The notes beneath the pieces are model-generated. The model saw nothing but the letters and a program-made list of their open reading frames with translations, was not told the DNA's origin and made no database searches. Below are positions 36,199-48,000 of a DNA stretch of 64,000 nt, piece after piece (position 1 is the stretch's first letter; each line of letters starts with the position of its first letter). The position numbers and the translations under genes were made by a program. This stretch comes from JBIQJD01 sp044507695 (GTDB taxonomy: Bacteria > Bacteroidota > Ignavibacteria > Ignavibacteriales > Ignavibacteriaceae), in contig JBIQJD010000010.1 of assembly GCA_044507695.1 (NCBI GenBank), forward strand, positions 1-64,000. The letters are read 5' to 3'.

Positions 36199-37902
36199 AT
36201 GCTGAAGCTGTTACATGTAAAAGATTATGCGCTTATAGAATCGCTTGAAGTTGAATTTGATTATGGTTTGAATATCATTACCGGGGAGACTGGTGCAGGT
36301 AAATCAATTTTAATTGATGCAATGAGCCTGCTGCTTGGTGAAAGAGCTTCAACAGAAGTTGTAAGAAAGGGCGCTTCAAAATCTATTGTAGAGGGTATTT
36401 TTGAAGTAGAGAAAAATAAAAAGGTTAAAAATATTCTTGATGAGAATGAAATTGAATTTCATCCCGATTTAATTCTACGCAGAGAAATTTCTTTAAAAGG
36501 AAATAACCGCTGTTTTATAAATGATACTCCCGTTCCTCTTACACTAATTAAAGAAGTTGGCAACCTCCTTGTTGATCTTCATGGGCAGCATGAACATCAA
36601 TCGCTTCTCCGTACTGAAACACACATTGAGTATCTTGATGAATTCGGAACGCCGTCCGGGCTTATAAATAAATTCAAAGCACAATATGAAGAATTATCAG
36701 AACTCAATTCTTATCTGAATGATCTTAAAAACAAAGAAGATATTCTCAAGGAGAAGAAAGAATTGTACGCTTTTCAGATCAGGGAAATTGATGCTGTTTC
36801 TCCCGAAGAAGATGAAGAAGAAAAAAATAATGATGAACTGAGGATACTTGAAAATTCTGAAAAGCTGCTTGAGATGACATCTGAAATTTATCAATCATTA
36901 TATGAAGCAGAAAACTCTGTTTTTGATGAAACAGGAAAAATAAAAAACAAACTTGATGAATTAGCTGCGATTGATAAATCATTTGCAGAGCCTGCTAATG
37001 AATGTGAATCAGCGGTTACGTTGTTAAAAGATATTGCTGAGTTTATCAGGAATTATAACTCACGCATTGAGCTTGATCCTGAAAAATTAGAACAGGTAAG
37101 AGAGCGTACCGCTGCAATAAATCTGCTAAAGAAAAAATACGGCGGTTCAATAAAATCAATAATTGAATACAGACAAAAGATTGGTGAAGAGTTTCAGCTT
37201 GCAGAAAATTTTGCTGACAGCATAAAAGAGATTGAGAAAAAAATAAAATCGAAAAAAGAGGAATGCGGCAAAACCGCTTTTGAGTTATCAAAAATCAGAA
37301 AAACTTCCGCAGCAAAAATTGAAAAAGAAGTAAGGGATGTGCTTAAAAACCTCGGGATAGAAAATTCAGTTTTTAAAGTAAAGTTAAATCAAAAAGAAGT
37401 TAATCCAGATTTTACTCATTCAATAATTATTAACGGAAAGAATTTTGATTATAATATAAACGGAATTGATGAAGTTGAATTTTTCATTTCAACAAATTTA
37501 GGTGAAGATCCCAAACCTCTTGCAAAGGTTGCATCAGGCGGTGAAATAAGCAGGATAATGCTTTCTTTAAAAACAATTCTTGCAAAGAATGATAAACTTC
37601 CTCTTCTAATATTTGATGAAATAGATACAGGTGTAAGCGGAAGAATTGGACAGAAAGTCGGGCAGGCGCTTAAATCCCTTGCTGCGTTTCATCAGATAAT
37701 TGCAATTACACATCTTCCGCAAATATCAGGATTAGCAGATCATCATTTTGCGGTTGAGAAAAAAGTGCAGGATGGAAGAGTCATCAGTTCAATAAGAAAA
37801 CTTGATGATGAAGAACGCATCCGTGAGGTTGCAAAACTTATGAGCGGTGAAACTATAACAGATGCAAGCATTAAAGGCGCAAAAGAGTTGATGGGTTTGT
37901 AA
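36199..37902 (+). CDS. recN: DNA repair protein RecN
   Basis: An SMC-like ATPase in double-strand break repair. Walker A GETGAGKS is at about residues 28-35, a coiled-coil central part spans about 150-370, and the ABC signature (ASGGEISRIMLSLK) and Walker B (LLIFDEIDTGVSG) lie in the C-terminal part. I start at the ATG at 36199 rather than the in-frame TTG at 36190 because RecN begins near this MLKxLxVKDYA. Length 567 is normal. Confidence 0.94.
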   Translation: MLKLLHVKDYALIESLEVEFDYGLNIITGETGAGKSILIDAMSLLLGERASTEVVRKGASKSIVEGIFEVEKNKKVKNILDENEIEFHPDLILRREISLKGNNRCFINDTPVPLTLIKEVGNLLVDLHGQHEHQSLLRTETHIEYLDEFGTPSGLINKFKAQYEELSELNSYLNDLKNKEDILKEKKELYAFQIREIDAVSPEEDEEEKNNDELRILENSEKLLEMTSEIYQSLYEAENSVFDETGKIKNKLDELAAIDKSFAEPANECESAVTLLKDIAEFIRNYNSRIELDPEKLEQVRERTAAINLLKKKYGGSIKSIIEYRQKIGEEFQLAENFADSIKEIEKKIKSKKEECGKTAFELSKIRKTSAAKIEKEVRDVLKNLGIENSVFKVKLNQKEVNPDFTHSIIINGKNFDYNINGIDEVEFFISTNLGEDPKPLAKVASGGEISRIMLSLKTILAKNDKLPLLIFDEIDTGVSGRIGQKVGQALKSLAAFHQIIAITHLPQISGLADHHFAVEKKVQDGRVISSIRKLDDEERIREVAKLMSGETITDASIKGAKELMGL

Positions 37903-38056
37903 TGATTTTTAGTAAAAACAGAAATAGGGGAATACCTGAGAAACATGGTATAAATTCCTGATGCAGTTTTTTTTATACTAAATTAATGATTGCTTTAGTG
38001 CTCTCTCTGACATAATTTATAGTTACAATCATTAAACTTTTATCAGAGGATAAAAT

Positions 38057-38938
38057 ATGAGAAGAACTTTACAGTTTTTAATTCTCGCGGCATTGTTGTG
38101 CGTTCAGGTTAATGCGCAGGATGACCGTTTCAGTCAGTTGAACGAAGAGAATGTTGCAGGCTTTGCAAAACCTCTCGTTACATCGTTAGGAATGGGTTTA
38201 AATTCAGGGGCGTTTCATACAGCAGATGTTTCTTCAACATTTGGGTTCGGTATAAGTTTTCGCTTTATGTATATAATGGTTCCGGATGATCAAAGGACAT
38301 TTACACCAACCTTGCCAGATGGTTACACTGCAAACGAAAGTACACCTACTTTTTACGGCAGCAAGACCGGCGCTTCATACGCAGGACCGGGCGGTTACAT
38401 TACATTTCCCGGCGGTGTTGATGAGAGTGCAATCCCATTTGCTATGCCGCAAATTACAGCAAGCTTTATGGGTACAGAAGCTTTAATCAGGTTTATTCCT
38501 ACAATTAAAGCCGGTGAAGAAGAAATAAGTTTCTTTGGAATAGGTATAAAACACAGTATCAGCCAGTATATTCCTTTAATGCCGCTGGATATTGCTGCAC
38601 AGGTTATGTACAATAAAATTAAATTTGGCAGTATCGTTGAAGGAACAAATATCGTCTTCAATGCGCAGGCAAGTAAATCATTTGGTTTGTTTACAGCTTA
38701 CGGCGGCCTGCAGTATGAATCATCAAAGTTTGATGTAAATTATACTTTTGAAGGAGATCCAAACAGCCAGATTCCGGAATTTCAGCAGGATAGAAAAATT
38801 TCTGCTGAGATTGAAGGAGATAATAATTTCAGATTTATTGTTGGAGGAACTATCAGATTAGCAGTTATTGCAATCAATGCTGATCTTAGCCTTGGTTCAC
38901 AAACTGTTGTTACAACAGGTTTATCATTTGAATTTTAA
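38057..38938 (+). CDS. DUF6588-like outer-membrane beta-barrel protein
   Basis: Signal peptide MRRTLQFLILAALLCVQVNAQ, then a 270-residue region of alternating hydrophobic/polar strands ending in LSFEF, a C-terminal aromatic typical of outer-membrane barrels. Similar proteins of the FCB group are grouped under DUF6588. Function unknown. It is followed 12 bp later by a lipoprotein-like gene, so they are probably one operon, ended by the terminator at 39513. Confidence 0.7.
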   Translation: MRRTLQFLILAALLCVQVNAQDDRFSQLNEENVAGFAKPLVTSLGMGLNSGAFHTADVSSTFGFGISFRFMYIMVPDDQRTFTPTLPDGYTANESTPTFYGSKTGASYAGPGGYITFPGGVDESAIPFAMPQITASFMGTEALIRFIPTIKAGEEEISFFGIGIKHSISQYIPLMPLDIAAQVMYNKIKFGSIVEGTNIVFNAQASKSFGLFTAYGGLQYESSKFDVNYTFEGDPNSQIPEFQQDRKISAEIEGDNNFRFIVGGTIRLAVIAINADLSLGSQTVVTTGLSFEF

Positions 38939-38950
38939 CAGGAGAAAGAA

Positions 38951-39493
38951 ATGAAAAAATTATTTATGAGATCTTTTATGTTTGCTGCCGCACTGTTGTT
39001 CGCTCTTAATGTTAATGGTTGTATTCTTGATGCTTTTGATACCTTAACACAAGGCTTTCCCATTTCGGTTGATATAAATATGTCCGGAACATTAACTTCT
39101 CTTAGTGAATCAACAACTGTAAATTTGGATGATTCTGATTTTTATAATGATAATCAGGATAAAATTAAAAAAATAGAGCTTCTTAAAATTGCTTACAGAA
39201 CTACAGAGGTTGTTCCACAAACATTAAGCGGCAATATTACATTGACGGTTAAGCAGCCTAATAACATAGTTTTATTTTCAAAAATTATTTCTAATGCAAC
39301 ACCAAACAATTATAAAGATACTCCTTACGAGTTACAGCTTACCCAGTCAGAAATCCAATTGGTTAATGCTTATCTTGGCATACTTTCAAACAAAACACTT
39401 ATTGCAACTGTAGAAGTTTCCGGACTTCCGGCAGGACCTAAAACTCTTAATGCAAAAATTGATGTGGTGTTTGAGATGGAATATGATTTATAA
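38951..39493 (+). CDS. Putative lipoprotein, unknown function
   Basis: A 180-residue protein with an N-terminal hydrophobic signal and a lipobox-like LNVNGC at residues 19-24, so Cys24 may be lipidated. The remainder is beta-rich without a recognised motif. A good ribosome binding site (AGGAGAAAG) precedes the ATG. It is the second gene of an operon with the barrel protein and may be its partner lipoprotein. Confidence 0.6.
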   Translation: MKKLFMRSFMFAAALLFALNVNGCILDAFDTLTQGFPISVDINMSGTLTSLSESTTVNLDDSDFYNDNQDKIKKIELLKIAYRTTEVVPQTLSGNITLTVKQPNNIVLFSKIISNATPNNYKDTPYELQLTQSEIQLVNAYLGILSNKTLIATVEVSGLPAGPKTLNAKIDVVFEMEYDL

Positions 39494-39512
39494 AATCAAA
39501 TTGCTTATTAAC

Positions 39513-39540
39513 AAAATCCCCGGCTGCAACCGGGGATTTT
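39513..39540 (+). terminator. Rho-independent terminator after lipoprotein gene
   Basis: AAAATCCCCGG / CCGGGGATTTT (39513-39540) forms an 11-bp stem with a 6-nt loop. The T stretch closes the stem, and it lies 20 bp after the stop. Works mainly for the plus strand. Confidence 0.85.
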
Positions 39541-39603
39541 CAATTTAAATCATTTATTATCTCACTAACTTTTCTGCCAGTCTTATTTTAATTTTATTTT
39601 ATT

Positions 39604-40734
39604 TTGAAAGAATCAGCATTATATATTCATATCCCTTTCTGTGATCACAAATGTATTTACTGTGATTTTTATTCAATCATTACTTCAGATAACATCACTC
39701 CGTTTCTTCATTCTGTAAAGAAAGAAATTTCTGTTTATTCAAAAATATATTCACATGATAGAATTTTTACGAGTATTTTTTTTGGCGGCGGAACACCATC
39801 TTTAATGCAGCCCGAATATATTGGAGAAATTATTCAATGGCTGAGGAAAAGTTTTATTGTATCCGATGATTGTGAAATTACACTTGAAACAAATCCAGGC
39901 ACAGTGAACAGCGAAAAACTAAAATCGTTTATTCAACAGGGAATAAACAGGATAAGCATTGGTATTCAATCATTTGATGAAACTGATTTAAAATTCCTTA
40001 CGAGAATACATGATAAACAAACAGCAATTGATACTGTGTTAAATGCTTTTCATGCGGGAATTGAAAATATTAATATTGATCTGATTTTTAATCTTCCCGG
40101 ACAAACAAAAGAGAAATGGCTGGACAATCTTAAAACAGCAGTTAGTCTTCCAGTAAAACATATCTCAGCATACAGCCTTATACTGGAGCGCGGAACCATC
40201 TTAAATAAACTTGTGCTTGATAAAAAAGTTGTAATGCAGGATGATGATTATGATGCAGAGCTTTATGAATTAACGATGAATTTTCTTGAAGCGCAGGAAT
40301 TCATTCAATATGAGGTTTCTAATTTTTGTAAAGAAGGATTTGAATGCAGACACAACAACGCATACTGGCATTATAAAGATTACATCAGCTTCGGCCCATC
40401 GGCTCATTCATTTGCAAATGGCAAGCGGTGGTGGAATTACTCAAGCCTAAAAAAATATATTTCAGAGATTGAACAATCGGGAAAAGCTGCAGCCGGTTCT
40501 GAGATTTTAACTGATGAACAAAAATTTAATGAGTATGTAATGCTTGCTTTGCGCAGCAGCGGAATTGATTTAATTGAATTTGAAAATTTATTCGGTAGAA
40601 GCTGGCTGAATAACAGGTACGATTATTTTGTTGAACTGCAAAAGAAAAATCTAATTTCAATTAATGAGAAGAAGATTTACCTGACAAAAAACGGCTATGC
40701 TGTTTGTGATGAAATTCTAAGCAAAATATTGTAG
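39604..40734 (+). CDS. hemW: Radical SAM heme chaperone HemW
   Basis: HemW-like protein, related to coproporphyrinogen III dehydrogenase but acting in heme transfer. The radical SAM cluster motif Cys-x3-Cys-x2-Cys (CDHKCIYC) is at about residues 13-20, with FFGGGTPS after. GPSAHSF and a C-terminal winged-helix-like domain are present. The TTG at 39604 is the only available start before the cluster motif. Length 376 is normal. Without the fourth cysteine of HemN, true HemN activity is unlikely. Confidence 0.88.
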   Translation: MKESALYIHIPFCDHKCIYCDFYSIITSDNITPFLHSVKKEISVYSKIYSHDRIFTSIFFGGGTPSLMQPEYIGEIIQWLRKSFIVSDDCEITLETNPGTVNSEKLKSFIQQGINRISIGIQSFDETDLKFLTRIHDKQTAIDTVLNAFHAGIENINIDLIFNLPGQTKEKWLDNLKTAVSLPVKHISAYSLILERGTILNKLVLDKKVVMQDDDYDAELYELTMNFLEAQEFIQYEVSNFCKEGFECRHNNAYWHYKDYISFGPSAHSFANGKRWWNYSSLKKYISEIEQSGKAAAGSEILTDEQKFNEYVMLALRSSGIDLIEFENLFGRSWLNNRYDYFVELQKKNLISINEKKIYLTKNGYAVCDEILSKIL

Positions 40735-40812
40735 ATTAAAAACAAATTAATCCTGCAAAAAATCTTATCTGATTAGCAGATTAAATCCTCATTCTAAATA
40801 CTAAATGATTTT

Positions 40813-43044
40813 ATGAAAAAAACTCTGCTGGTGTTTTTAATCTTTTCAGGAATTCTTTCCGCACAAAATTATAAGAAAGTAAAAATTTTTATCAATGATA
40901 AAGAAGATATAAAAACCCTTCACCAGGCAGGATTAGAATTTGATCATCTCTTCCTTAATGAAGAAGAAAATTCTTTGGAAGTTTTTATTAGTGATGAAGA
41001 ATTTACCCGGCTTACACTAACTAATTTTAAATTTGAGATTCTTATAAATAATTGGCGTGAATATTTTAACAGCCGTCCGCAAGCGCAGCCGCAGCAGTTA
41101 AATCACCAGCTAACAAAAATGAAATCATTATATAATGTTTCCGGTTTTAATTTTGGATCAATGGCTGGATTTTTAACATTTACTGAAGTTATTGCCGAAC
41201 TCGATTCAATGAAAATGTTATATCCTGATTTGATTACAGAAAAAACTTCAATCGGCAGCACACATGAAAAACGGCCTTTGTACATGGTGAAAATTTCAGA
41301 TAATCCGGATAGTGATGAAGATGAGCCGGAGGTACTTTACACCGCAATGCATCACGCACGAGAACCGGAAAGTATGATGCAATTAATTTATTTCATGTAT
41401 TACCTTTTAGAAAATTATAATTCGGATCCTTCGGTAACGTATCTGATTAATAATAGAGAATTATTTTTTATTCCGGTTGTTAATCCTGATGGATATGAAT
41501 ACAACAGATCAACTGATCCGGCCGGCGGAGGTTTCTGGCGCAAGAACAGAAGGGATAACGGCAATGGTACTTTCGGAGTTGATCTTAACAGAAACTACGG
41601 GCCATTAAATTATTGGAATGCACCAAACGGCGGCTCAAGTACTTTTTCTTCATCAGAAGTTTACAGAGGTCCCGCACCATTTAGTGAACCTGAAACCGAA
41701 GCAATAAAAAATTTTCTTGCTGAACATGAAATTAAAACTGCACTCAATTATCACTCATATGGAAATTATTTGATATTTCCCTATGGTGCTCTTGGAACTG
41801 AAACTCCTGATTCTGCTTTGTTCAGGGAATTTGCTGCGGATATGACACAATATAATAAGTACAAAATTGGAACTGATTTGCAGACAGTAAACTATTCAAC
41901 ACGCGGTAACAGTGATGATTATTTTTATGATGGTGATGTTTCATCAAATGGAAAAATTTTTGCTATGACTCCTGAAGTTGGAAGAAACGCCGATGGATTC
42001 TGGCCGCATCAATTAAGGATTTTGCCGCTTGCTGAAGAAAATCTTTTTCCAAATTTATATTATGCATTTGCTGCAGGTGAATTTATAAAACTAAGTAATG
42101 CAAATTTAACAAGCGGTTCTTTTCAGCCTGCCGAGACAGTTTCATTTAATCCTGAATTTAAAAACAAAGGATTAAAAAATGCAGAATCAATAAAAATTGA
42201 ACTTTCATCACTTACTCCTTATTGTATTATAAATAAAAACTCTGCTGATATTTCCTCACTTGCATCAGGAGAATCAATCTTAATAAATGACAAATTTGAG
42301 TTTTATATTACTTCGGATGCACCGCAAGGGTTAGAAATAAATCTGTTATTTAAAGTAAGGATAAACGGAGAAGAAACTTCACATGATACAGTAAAATTCA
42401 AAGTTGAGGGTGCAGCTCTGCCTGTTGAACTGGTTTCGTTTTCTGCAGAAAATTATAATGGGTGTGTAAGATTAAAATGGAGTACTGCTTCGGAGTTGAA
42501 TAATTATGGTTATGAAATTTATAGAAATTCATTCCGTAATCCTGATAATAATTACTGGATATTGATTGGTTTTATTGAAGGAAATGGAACAACAAATGAG
42601 CAGAAGAATTATTCATTCATTGATGAAAATCCAATCAAAGGAAAATCATACTACCGCTTGAAACAAATTGATCTTGATGGAAACTCCACTTATTCAAAAA
42701 TGGCTGAAGTAAATTTTGCTCTTGCTGAATTTGAACTAAAACAGAATTATCCAAATCCATTTAATCCAACTACAAAAATAGAATTTACGATTCCGGATGC
42801 TGATTCATCTTCAAGTTCAATCGTAAACGGAACTAACGGTATATTTGTAGAACTTAAAATTTATGATGTCCTTGGAAATGAAATTGCAGCACTTATTAAA
42901 GAATATAAATCTCCCGGAAATTATAAAGTGGAATTTAATGCTTCATCTGCCGCAGGCGGAGAAGGTTTACCAAGTGGTATATATTATTATAGATTAACCG
43001 CAGGTAATTTTACATCAACAAAAAAATTAATGTTATTGAAATAA
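40813..43044 (+). CDS. M14 zinc carboxypeptidase with T9SS sorting domain
   Basis: A secreted metallo-carboxypeptidase. Signal peptide (residues 1-17, MKKTLLVFLIFSGILSAQ), propeptide-like region (about 20-110), M14 catalytic domain (about 115-420) with zinc ligands in HAR-E (His181, Glu184) and a third His in LNYHSYG, and catalytic Glu in MTPEVGRN. A beta-sandwich part follows and the C-terminal T9SS tail begins at QNYPNPFNPTTKIEF. It opens a long cluster of secreted proteins. Confidence 0.9.
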   Translation: MKKTLLVFLIFSGILSAQNYKKVKIFINDKEDIKTLHQAGLEFDHLFLNEEENSLEVFISDEEFTRLTLTNFKFEILINNWREYFNSRPQAQPQQLNHQLTKMKSLYNVSGFNFGSMAGFLTFTEVIAELDSMKMLYPDLITEKTSIGSTHEKRPLYMVKISDNPDSDEDEPEVLYTAMHHAREPESMMQLIYFMYYLLENYNSDPSVTYLINNRELFFIPVVNPDGYEYNRSTDPAGGGFWRKNRRDNGNGTFGVDLNRNYGPLNYWNAPNGGSSTFSSSEVYRGPAPFSEPETEAIKNFLAEHEIKTALNYHSYGNYLIFPYGALGTETPDSALFREFAADMTQYNKYKIGTDLQTVNYSTRGNSDDYFYDGDVSSNGKIFAMTPEVGRNADGFWPHQLRILPLAEENLFPNLYYAFAAGEFIKLSNANLTSGSFQPAETVSFNPEFKNKGLKNAESIKIELSSLTPYCIINKNSADISSLASGESILINDKFEFYITSDAPQGLEINLLFKVRINGEETSHDTVKFKVEGAALPVELVSFSAENYNGCVRLKWSTASELNNYGYEIYRNSFRNPDNNYWILIGFIEGNGTTNEQKNYSFIDENPIKGKSYYRLKQIDLDGNSTYSKMAEVNFALAEFELKQNYPNPFNPTTKIEFTIPDADSSSSSIVNGTNGIFVELKIYDVLGNEIAALIKEYKSPGNYKVEFNASSAAGGEGLPSGIYYYRLTAGNFTSTKKLMLLK

Positions 43045-43182
43045 ATGAATCAAATATTATCGCCTGAATTTTAACCCGGCAAAAAAAATTATTCAAAGCT
43101 TATTCATGCTTTGTCATCTCAGAACCGCAAAATTTTTCTTCAAATACTTAAACATAATATTCGTTTTTCGCCTTTCAATAAT

Positions 43183-43190
43183 TAATTTTG
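43183..43190 (+). promoter_or_regulatory. Candidate -7 element for GLUG protein gene
   Basis: TAATTTTG matches TAnnTTTG, 37 bp before the ATG. A -33 TTG is not clear, only TTCG at about the right distance. Confidence 0.35.
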
Positions 43191-43227
43191 TACAGACCAT
43201 AATTTAACTACTCAATCAGGAATAATA

Positions 43228-44823
43228 ATGACAAAAAACTGTGCCATTATTTTATTTATAATATTTTTTGCTGTAAAATTATCATACGCGCAAAACTACA
43301 GCGGCGGAAGCGGAACCTCTGAAAACCCTTACCAAATTGCATCCAAGACTGATCTGAAATATCTATCTGATAATTCCGCTGATTGGAGTAAACATTTTAT
43401 TCAAATAGCTGATATAATTTTTACAGATGCAGATTTTCAAAGCGGGGGAGACTTCTATTATGGCGGGAGTTTTTTTTCACCTATAGGTAACAACAGCGTA
43501 AAGTTTACCGGCAGCTATAATGGAAATAATTATAAAATATCAAATCTTAAAATAAACCGTTACGGCACTCTTCATATTGGCTTTTTCGGTTATACTGGTG
43601 CATCAGTAGTAATAGAGAATTTAGGTTTAGAAAATGCAACTATTCTAGGCGGAGATAAATCCGGTGGTTTAGTAGGATGGAATTTGGGTACTATCAGTGA
43701 ATGTTTTGCCGATGTTGACATCAACGCGACTACATATGTTGGGGGATTGGTTGGTAATAATGCTGGCATGATCCAAAGAAGTTATTCCAGCGGCTCGGTA
43801 ATCGGCGGAAACCGGCTTGGCGGTTTAGTGGGAGTAAACGAAGGCAGCGGCAGCATTATAAATTCATACAGTTCGGCTGCCGTTACTGCTAACTTTGCTC
43901 AGCAAAATATGTTCGGGGGATTGGTAGGATACAATTCCAGCACCATTAACAACTGTTATGCAATTGGCGTTATGAATGTAACCATTAAGGAAGATGGAGG
44001 TTTAGTTGGTGCCGGCGATACCTCCAAAGCTACAAACAGTTTTTGGGATGTTGAAACAACCGGGTTAACAAAATCTGCAGGCGGGACCGGAAAGACAACT
44101 GCAGAGATGAAAACACCAGCAACATATGTTGATTGGGATTTTGAAAATATCTGGCAAATTAATGGAATTGAAAATGATGGTTATCCATTTTTACAATCAG
44201 TTTCGCTTCTGCCTGTAGAGCTTACTTCTTTTACGGCTTCATTAGTAAATAACGATGTAATACTTAACTGGCAGACTGCAACAGAGGTAAATAATTATGG
44301 ATTTGAAATAGAACGCCAATCATTAAGTAATGAACAATCACACTGGGAAAAAATAGGATTTGTAAAGGGAAATGGAAATTCAAATTCACCAAAGAGTTAT
44401 GAGTTTGTAGATACAACGCCTCAAACTTCTGAGGTTCAGGAAAATCCCGGAGATTTTTTGGGAAGATATTTATACCGTTTAAAGCAAATTGATACTGACG
44501 GAGCGTTTGAATATTCAAAAGAAATAGAGGTTGAAATTGGTGCAGCGCTGGTGGAATTTAATCTTGCACAAAATTATCCAAACCCATTTAATCCGGTTAC
44601 AAAAATAAAATTCTCTCTCCCTCTCTTTTCTAATGGTGAGGTTGTATCTTTAAGAATTTATGATGTTTTAGGAAATGAAATTGCAACACTTGTTAATGAG
44701 GAAAAACCTGCCGGTATTTATGAAGTTGAATGGAATGCTTCAGGATTATCAAGCGGAATTTATTTTTATACATTAAGTTCCGGTGATTTTATTTCAACTA
44801 AAAAATTGCTGTTATTGAAATAA
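43228..44823 (+). CDS. GLUG-repeat surface protein with T9SS sorting domain
   Basis: Signal peptide (MTKNCAIILFIIFFAVKLSYAQ), a degenerate beta-helix with several GLUG units (GGLVGWN, GGLVGNN, GGLVGVN, GGLVGYN; about 140-270), a FN3-like or linker part (about 330-440) and a T9SS C-terminal domain starting QNYPNPFNPVTKIKF. The GLUG motif is common in bacterial surface adhesins and IgA-peptidase-like proteins; no catalytic motif seen. Likely an adhesin. Confidence 0.85.
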   Translation: MTKNCAIILFIIFFAVKLSYAQNYSGGSGTSENPYQIASKTDLKYLSDNSADWSKHFIQIADIIFTDADFQSGGDFYYGGSFFSPIGNNSVKFTGSYNGNNYKISNLKINRYGTLHIGFFGYTGASVVIENLGLENATILGGDKSGGLVGWNLGTISECFADVDINATTYVGGLVGNNAGMIQRSYSSGSVIGGNRLGGLVGVNEGSGSIINSYSSAAVTANFAQQNMFGGLVGYNSSTINNCYAIGVMNVTIKEDGGLVGAGDTSKATNSFWDVETTGLTKSAGGTGKTTAEMKTPATYVDWDFENIWQINGIENDGYPFLQSVSLLPVELTSFTASLVNNDVILNWQTATEVNNYGFEIERQSLSNEQSHWEKIGFVKGNGNSNSPKSYEFVDTTPQTSEVQENPGDFLGRYLYRLKQIDTDGAFEYSKEIEVEIGAALVEFNLAQNYPNPFNPVTKIKFSLPLFSNGEVVSLRIYDVLGNEIATLVNEEKPAGIYEVEWNASGLSSGIYFYTLSSGDFISTKKLLLLK

Positions 44824-45085
44824 AATTTTGAAAAAAATATCCCGGGAAATTTGGGTGTTTCTGTAGTGCAAAACTCTAAAACACATTTTAGAAGCTGGCA
44901 CTTACAAGCCTTTAAAATGCGCGGTAGTATCTATTCATTATTATTTTAAAACACACCTTAAATTATTAAGATGAAGCAAATCTTATTTTAATTATTTATT
45001 GCATCGCCTTTTACTATTTACTATTATTCTTTATAGATAATCCATCCGAAGTTAATTGATTACTACTTTTTAATTAACTAATGAT
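44824..45085. other. Intergenic region before the propeller kinase
   Basis: 262 bp of AT-rich sequence. No repeat, RNA gene or strong hairpin seen. It presumably contains the kinase promoter, not recognised. Confidence 0.4.
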
Positions 45086-48000
45086 ATGCAAAAAATTATT
45101 TTCCTTTTTTTATCCCTGCCGGCAATAATCTTTGCTCAAAATCCTCAAATGCGTTATGAGCAAATTTCTACAGCCCAAGGTTTATCACAGGCATCTGTAA
45201 AAGCTATTGTACAGGATTATCTTGGCTTTATGTGGTTTTGCACTGATGATGGTCTGAACAAATTTGATGGTTACAAATGTAAAGTTTACGGTTACAATCC
45301 TAATGAACCCGAAGGCTTTCAGGTTAACATAATTACTTCTGTTTGCGAAGATGCATATAATAATTTATGGGTTGGAACTCAGGGCGGCGGATTATATAAG
45401 TATAATCGTGAAAAAGATAAATTCATTTATGTTGAAGTTGATTCAGGCAAAGCTGATGATTATGGCAAAAAAATTGTTTCACTTTTTACTTCAAATAATT
45501 ATTTATGGATCGGTACTCGTGAAAGCGGAATTATCAGATATAATTTAAAAACTGAAAAAGTAGAAGATTATATTAATAAAGATGACGGATTAAGCAGTAA
45601 TTATATATCGTGCATTACCGGTGATGATAAAGGCAATTTATGGATTGGCACAAGTAATGACGGAATAAATAAATTAATTTATACACAAAACAATTCCATT
45701 AATATCAAAAATTACGATAAAGAAAATTTAATTTTTAATATAGCTGTTGATAAGTATGGATTTATTTGGTACACAACAACATCTACAATAAAAAAACTAA
45801 ACCCAACTTCAGGCAGAATTAAAACTTATAATTATTCAGAAAAAAATGCCGGAGCGCAGGAAAGAGTATTTTCACTTTGTATTAATAAAAAAAATGGAAC
45901 TATCTGGGCAGCAGCTTCGGGTGGTTTGCTTACATATAATCCCGCCAACGATAATTTTACTTCCTTTGATATTGATAAAAAAAACAATCCACTAAAATTA
46001 ATTTTAAGAACTCTCTACATTGCCGGAAATAATATTCTCTGGGTAGGAACTATAAACAGCGGAGCTTTTAAAATTAATTTATCACCGGAAAAATTTCAAA
46101 ATTTTTTAGATATGTCTCAATCAGGATTTTCAGCGCCGGGCTTGTCAATTCTGCAGGATAAAGATGGCTTTTTCTGGGCCGGAACTTTTGGTAATGGATT
46201 ATTTCAACTTGATTCAAATAAAAATGTTTTAAAAAATATTTACTCAGATGATTCTAAAAAATCTTATGTGTTCTGCCTGCTTGATGATAATAATAATTTT
46301 ATCTGGTACGGAACAATATTCAAAGGCTTGTTTAGATATGATAAAAAAACAGGTGCAGTAAAAAATTATAATTCTGATAACTCTTCTTTAAATTCAGATG
46401 GAATTAGCTGCCTGCATCTTGATGAAAAAAATGAAATATGGGTTGGAACTCATGCAATGGGATTATTTAAATATGATAAATCAACTGATGATTTTGTTGA
46501 CATGAATTCTATATACAAAATAAGCGATAAAGGAATTACTTCTGTTTACAGTGACAGCCGCGGTAATTTATGGATTGGTACTGAAACAAGCGGATTGATA
46601 AGAGTAAATAAAAAAACGGGCAAAATTTTTAACTACAAAAGTTCTCCGGAAAATAAAAAATCTCTAAGCCATAACTTTGTTATGGTAATTAAAGAAGATT
46701 CAAAAAAAAATCTTTGGGTAGGAACATACTCAGGCGGATTAAATAAATTTAATTATGAAACAGAATCTTTTACATATTATACAACTAATGAAGGACTTAC
46801 AAATAATTCAATTCTGGCAATTGAAGAAGATAACAAAGGCAGCCTTTGGATAAGCACAAGCAATGGAATTTCAAAATTCAATCCCGAAAAAGAAATTTTT
46901 ACGAATTACTTAAATCCCGACGGTTTAACTCACACAGAATTTGTTCAGAATTCTTCCTGCATAAGTAAAACCGGTGAAATAATTTTTGGAAGCATTCAAG
47001 GTTTTACGGGATTTGACCCGGCTAAATTTTCCGATGTCTATATAGATTATAAAATAGTTATTACCGGTTTTAAAATTGGCAATAAGCTTGTTTCGGCAGA
47101 TGATGGATTAAAGATAGAAAAAAATATAACTCTTGCGGATAAAATAAATTTGAACTACAGGGACAATCTTTTTGAGTTTGAATTTGCTGCATTGAATTAT
47201 GATGTACAGCAGCTGATTAAATATGCATATAAAATGGAAAACTTTGATAACAATTGGATTATCACAACTCCCGATAAAAGATTTGCAACATACACAAACT
47301 TAGATCCGGGCGAGTACGTATTCAAAGTTAAAGCTGTTGATCATTCAGGTAATTTTAGCGCAAATGAAGCTTCCGTATTGGTTATTATATCACCGCCCTT
47401 TTGGGAAACGTGGTGGTTCTATTCTTTAATAATAATTTTTATTGCTTCAATTTTTTATCTCATTCATAAATACAAAATAAATAAGATATTTGAGCTTGAA
47501 CGATTGAGAATCCGTATTGCAAGTGATTTGCATGATGATATCGGTTCTACACTCACAAAGCTTGCGCTTAAAGCTGATATGATTTATCAGGGGCATGATT
47601 TAGAAGAAAAAAATACAAGCTTAAAAAGAATTTCAGAAATGAGCAGGGAAGCCGTCAGCACCATGTCTGATATTGTTTGGTCAATTGATTCGCGCAATGA
47701 CAGCATTGAAAACGTTATAAATAAAATGAAAGATTTTACTTATGAAATTCTTTCCGATAAAGAAATTCAAGCAATGTTTAATGTTTCAGGTTTTGATGGA
47801 GTTAAGAAAATTCCGGTTGAAATAAGACAAAATCTTTTCCTGATCTTAAAAGAAGCCGTTAATAATATAGCAAAGCATTCAAATGCAAAAAAAGTTGAAA
47901 TAGATTTTTTATTAAAAGGAAATGATTTTGATTTAGCCGTTAAAGATGATGGAAGCAATTTTAAAGAAAGAGAATTCAGTGTTGGTCATGGATTAAAAAA